Part shown: one piece after another, positions 59,901-64,000 of the stretch
Layout: the number at the start of each line of letters is the position of its first letter
Numbering within the stretch: the first letter of the stretch is position 1
Assembly (NCBI GenBank): GCA_016714005.1
Contig: JADJOA010000009.1
Location: 148,139 to 212,138, forward strand
Source of the DNA: Bacteroidota bacterium
GTDB lineage: Bacteria > Bacteroidota > Bacteroidia > AKYH767-A > OLB10
DNA: 64,000 nucleotides
Direction: 5' to 3'
Notes under the pieces: generated by a model
What the model saw: only the letters and a program-made list of their open reading frames with translations
What the model was told of the DNA's origin: nothing
The model's database searches: none
Made by a program: the position numbers and the translations under genes

Positions 59901-62900
59901 TCCGTTGCAGGTTAAGTTAGTTGGTGCTACGTTGGTGATAACAGCAGCAGGCGCATCGGTAACATTTGCATTCACATTAACCATACAACCGTTTGCATCT
60001 CGAACTACTAACTGATAAGCGCCTGATGCTATATTGTTAAAGCTATTGGCTGCCTGAAATGTAGCGCCATTATTATTAGAGTATTGGTAAGGTGCTGTTC
60101 CGCCATTTGCATTGATGACAATGCTTCCGTTAGAAGCACTACACGTTGAGCCGGTAACATTGGGAACAAGAGCCAATTGCGTTGGCTCAACAATTACAAC
60201 AGCGCTTGCAGCCTGACAACTCGCTGCATCAGTTACCACAATGTTATAGTTGCCTGCAAGCAAATTATTAAAAACATTATTTGCAGAGAAAGTGGTGCCA
60301 CCATCAATACTATATTGTAAAGCACCTGTTCCACCATTGGCATTAATAGTGATGCTACCGTTTTTGCCGCCATTGCATAAAATATTTACAAAAGGAGTTG
60401 CATTGATAACAGGAGCAGCAAGATTGTTTACGGCTGCATTGCCATTTAAAGTACAACCATTGGCATCCTCAATTACAATATTGTAATTGTTTGCAAGCAA
60501 ACTGGAGAAATTATTTGAAGCCTGAAATGTTGCACCATTATCAATTGAATATTGATAAGGTGCTGTGCCGCCATTTGCATTTATGGTTACAGCACCATTC
60601 GCATTTCCGCAATTGGCATCAACCACATTCGTATTTACTGCAAGCGGAGTAGGTTGCACAATATTTACTGCTGAAGTTGCTGTGCAGCCATTGGCATCTT
60701 GTACAACTATATTATAATTAGCGGGAGCTAAATTATTGAAAGCATTGCAGCCTGATACGTTGCACCATTATCAATTGAATATTGCAGTGGTGCTGTGCCG
60801 CCATTTGCATTTATAGTTATGCTGCCATTGTTGGCTCCGTTGCAGTCAACATTTACTGATGGAGTTCCTGTTATTGCTACTGCTGTTGGTTCAGTAATGT
60901 TCACCACACTTGTTGCTGTGCAACCGTTAGCATCTTGTACAACTACAGTATAGTTAGCAGGTGCTAAGTTGTTAAAAGCATTGCCTGCCTGATAACTTGC
61001 TCCATTATCAATTGAATATTGCAGCGGAGCAGTTCCGCCATTTGCATTTATAGTAATGCTGCCGTTTTTTGCTCCGTTGCAATCAACATTCACACTTGGG
61101 GTTCCTGTAATAGCGACTACAGTTGGCTCTGTAATGTTCACCACACTTGTTGCTGTGCAACCGTTAGCATCTTGTACAACTACAGTATAGTTAGCAGGTG
61201 CTAAATTATTGAAAGCATTTCCGGCTTGATATGTTGTTCCATTATCAATTGAATATTGCAATGGTGCTGTTCCGCCATTTGCGTTAACTGTTATGCTGCC
61301 ATTGTTGGCTCCGTTGCAATCTACATTTACACTTGGCGTTCCGGTAATTGCAACTACAGTTGGTTCTGTAATGTTTACCGCACTTGTTGCTGTGCAGCCA
61401 TTGGCATCCTGTACAACTATATTATAATTAGCGGGAGCTAAATTATTGAAAGCATTTGCAGCCTGATACGTTGCACCATTATCAATTGAATATTGCAGTG
61501 GTGCTGTGCCGCCATTTGCATTTATAGTTATGCTGCCATTGTTGGCTCCGTTGCAAGTCAACATTTACTGATGGAGTTCCTGTTATTGCTACTGCTGTTG
61601 GTTCAGTAATGTTCACCACACTTGTTGCTGTGCAACCATTGGCATCCTGCACTACGATAGAATAGTTTGCAGGAGCCAGATTGTTGAAAGCATTGCCTGC
61701 CTGGTAAGTCGCTCCGTTATCAATTGAATATTGCAGTGGCGCTGTTCCACCATTTGCATTAACAGTTATGCTGCCGTTATTTGCTCCGTTGCAATCAACA
61801 TTCACACTTGGAGTACCGGTGATTGCAACTACAGTTGGCTCAGTAATATTTACTGCTGAAGTTGCTGTGCAACTATTGGCATCTTGTACAACTATGTTAT
61901 AATTAGCGGGAGCTAAATTGTTGAAAGCATTGCCTGTCTGATAAGTTGCGCCATTATCAATTGAATATTGCAGCGGAGCAGTTCCGCCTTTTGCATTAAC
62001 TGTTATGCTGCCGTTATTTGCTCCGTTGCAATCAACATTCACACTTGGAGTACCGGTGATTGCACTACAGTTACTCAGTAATATTTACTGCTGAAGTTTG
62101 CTGTGCAACTGGTTGGCATCTTGTACAACTATGTTATAATTAGCAGGGAGCCAAATTGTTGAAAGCATTGCCTGTCTGATAAGTTGCGCCATTATCATTT
62201 TGAATATTGCAGCGGAGCAGTTCCGCCATTTGCATTAACTGTTATGCTGCCATTGTTGGCTCCGTTGCAATCTACATTTACACTTGGCGTTCCGGTAATT
62301 GCAACTACAGTTGGCTCAGTAATATTTACTGCTGAAGTTGCTGTGCAACCATTGGCATCCTGCACAACAATGTTATAATTAGCAGGAGCAAGATTGCTGA
62401 AAGCGTTTGCTGCCTGATAAGTCGCTCCGTTATCAATTGAATATTGCAATGGTGCTGTTCCGCCATTTGCGTTAACTGTTATGCTGCCGTTGTTTGCTCC
62501 GTTGCAGTCTACATTTACACTCGGCGTTCCGGTAATTTGCTACTGCTGTTGGTTCAGTAATGTTCCCCCACACTTGTTGCTGTGCAACCGTTAGCATCTT
62601 AGTACAACTACAGTATAGTTGCGGGTGCTAAGTTGTTAAAGCATTTTCCGGCAAGTAAGTTGCTCCGTTGTTGATGGAGTATTGCAATGGTGCTGTGCCT
62701 CCGTTTTGCATTTACTGTAATGCTACCGTTGTTTGCTCGTTGCGTTTGCATCTACTGATGGGGTTCCGGTTATTACTAATTGTGTGGGCTCAACAATATT
62801 TATTGCCGATGTTGCAGTGCAGCCATTGGCATCTTGCACTACAACAGTATAGTTAGCAGGTGCTAAGTTGTTAAAAGCATTTCCGGCTTGGTAAGTTGCT

Positions 62901-64000
62901 CCGTTGTTGATGGAGTATTGCAATGGTGCTGTGCCTCCGTTTGCATTTACTGTAATGCTACCGTTGTTTGCTCCGTTGCAGTTTACATCTACTGATGGGG
63001 TTCCGGTTATTACTAATTGTGTGGGCTCAACAATATTTACTGCCGATGTTGCTGTGCAGCCATTGGCATCAATAACAGTTGCGGTGTAATTTCCTGCCAT
63101 AAGGTTGGCGAAATTGTTTGCAGCCTGATAGGGCGCACCACCTGTAACACTGTATTGCAAAGGCGCTGTGCCACCATTGGCATTAATTGTTAAACTTCCT
63201 GTATTTCCGCCATTGCACAAAACATTTGCAGATGGTGTTCCTGAAATAACAATAGCAGTTGGTTCGGTAACATTATCTACAACAGTTGCAGTACAACCAT
63301 TGGCATCACGTACAACAATGGTATAAGCGCCCGGTGCAAGTCCTGCAAAATTATTTCCTGCCTGCCATGTTGCACCATTGTTATTTGAATACTGAAGTGG
63401 AGCAGTTCCATTGCTTGCAGTAACAGTTATGGCTCCATTGTTTGCTCCGTTGCAATTAACATTGGTAATAGCTGTAGCATCAATACGCGGACCGGGTGCA
63501 TCTACAATGTTTGTTCCTGAGGTAACACTGCATCCATTGGCATCAGTTACATGTATAGAATAGTTTCCAGCAGCAAGTCCGGGAAAATTATTTGATGCCT
63601 GAAAAGTTGCTCCACCATCAATACTGTATTGATAAGGTACTGTGCCGCCATTTGCGTTAAGAGTTATAGTTCCGTTTGCCTGGCTGCACGTACTGCCAGC
63701 AGGAACAGGATTTACAGCAAGCAACACCGGTTGTGTAATATTGGTGTTGGAAGCTACAGTACATCCGTTGGCATCGCGTACTACAATCGTATAGGCACCA
63801 GGAGCTAATCCGGTAAATAAATTTCCAGCCTGGTATGTTGTGCCATTGTTAATTGAATACTCAAGCGGAGCAGTACCATTGTTGGCATTAACATTTATTT
63901 GTCCATTGGCTGCTCCATTACAATCAATGTTGGTTGGAGAAACTGTAGTGATTGTTGGTGGTGGTGAATCAGGAATATTCACAACAGCAGTTGATGTACA
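51000..64000 (-). CDS. Giant SprB-repeat adhesin with PKD modules and CHU_C tail; 5' end outside the window (several frameshifts)
   Basis: The coding extends over at least 13 kb (more than 4,300 residues) and is still open at the right edge. It consists of roughly fifty SprB-type repeats of 75-79 residues of the form CNGANNGSITVNANGG, TAPLQYSIDNGATYQ, NYNIVVQDANGCTA. Near the C-terminus are Ig-like segments, two PKD modules (YKWQFGDGNTSPDVTPTHIY and WAWNFGD), then the type B sorting domain (YIPNAFSPNNDGKNEIFNV, YDRWGNLIHLH). Type IX export and surface attachment are inferred; SprB in Flavobacterium is a gliding adhesin. Frames change near 55600, 58620-58690, 60745, 61555, 62060-62210, 62450-62720. 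The last block looks worst and may be an assembly fault in the repeats. Confidence 0.9.
53400..55560 (-). repeat. Higher-order repeat of 939 bp (four SprB modules)
   Basis: Landmarks 54334 and 55273, and 53881 and 54820, are both exactly 939 bases apart, which is 313 codons. Within each block four different modules follow in fixed order. The copies differ at scattered positions, so they are not assembly duplicates. Confidence 0.8.
57120..60700 (-). repeat. Higher-order repeat of 936 bp, about four copies
   Basis: The landmark acatttgcattt recurs at 57153, 58089, 59026 and 59962 (steps 936, 937, 936; one step contains a frameshift). The first two copies are nearly identical over several hundred bases; the others are more diverged. 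A step of 936 bases is 312 codons, that is four modules of 78 residues. Confidence 0.8.
60600..63070 (-). repeat. Tandem array of 237-bp units, about ten near-identical copies
   Basis: The landmark before the acattyac sequence occurs at 60847, 61084, 61321, 61559, 61796, 62033, 62272 and 62509, then less clearly near 62746 and 62983. Steps are 237 bases (79 codons), with 238 or 239 where a frameshift lies. Copies are almost identical at DNA level, in contrast with the older modules on either side, so this array expanded recently. The frameshifts in it argue for poor read coverage or wrong copy number. Confidence 0.88.

Noticed and set aside
52017..63089. Many plus-strand ORFs antisense to the adhesin
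   Set aside because: They are shadows of a periodic coding sequence and repeat with the same period.
51000..64000. CRISPR or satellite-like non-coding repeats at the right end
   Set aside because: Periods are multiples of three, the translation is a consistent SprB-type protein, and synonymous changes are common between modules.

Overview
The window is bacterial chromosome from a member of the Bacteroidota. It is AT-rich, with almost no Shine-Dalgarno sites and several promoters of the lineage type (TTTG, a spacer of about 19, TAnnTTTG). Two kinds of type IX secretion sorting domain appear: type A on S8 peptidases and type B/CHU_C on giant surface proteins. The core genes (bamD-rpoZ-coaBC-DUF4835, holA, AMP nucleosidase, MqnA, LuxC-like acyl-CoA reductase with ferredoxin, serine-palmitoyltransferase-like enzyme, GYGYGY-tailed Wzc) have the sequence character and order of Chitinophagales/Sphingobacteriales-like Bacteroidota. 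The genus cannot be fixed from this sequence. No rRNA, tRNA, CRISPR array, transposase or integrase was seen.

Layout. 0.45-1.3 kb: tmRNA (ssrA), followed directly by three tandem units of about 122 bp that each repeat the last 17 bases of the tmRNA and carry a micro-ORF with a Shine-Dalgarno-like leader. 1.3-12 kb: CreD-like membrane protein, secreted S8 peptidase, EEP-family hydrolase, sodium/solute symporter, THUMP RNA methyltransferase and a CHU_C surface protein. 12.3-14.1 kb: accessory island with orphan genes, an attC-like 108-bp hairpin element and flanking 17-bp direct repeats. 14.5-25 kb: murA, gtrA, then a polysaccharide export/assembly run (Wza-like, Wzc-like, RfbC, WecA-like), lytic transglycosylase, rhomboid protease, GmhB-like phosphatase, a damaged class IV aminotransferase and a nitronate-monooxygenase-like enzyme. 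25-30 kb: GT-C glycosyltransferase, coupled methyltransferase and B12-binding radical SAM genes, a lipoprotein and a DUF922-like putative metalloprotease. 30.5-33.8 kb: bamD-rpoZ-coaBC-DUF4835 operon on the minus strand. 34-43.6 kb: sphingolipid-type enzyme, histone H1-like protein, acyl-CoA reductase/ferredoxin pair, second S8 peptidase, UbiA family (MqnP candidate), ApaG and three small lipoproteins. 43.7-51 kb: LTA-synthase-like sulfatase, lipid kinase, CoA-binding protein, MqnA, HolA, AMP nucleosidase and a stand-alone HsdR N-terminal domain protein. 51-64 kb: one SprB-repeat adhesin gene over 13 kb long, running off the right edge.

The genes describe a cell that builds a capsule or exopolysaccharide, makes menaquinone probably by the futalosine route, secretes proteases and very large repetitive adhesins through a type IX system, and assembles a standard outer membrane. 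A major caveat is that about half of the genes, including essential ones (murA, coaBC, holA), are split by single-base indels. This looks like sequencing or assembly error. I therefore annotate whole genes across the breaks and state where the frame changes.

The most unusual item is the tmRNA-terminal tandem repeat with micro-ORFs. It resembles in architecture the rtT/tpr repeats behind E. coli tyrT, but here it is attached to ssrA.
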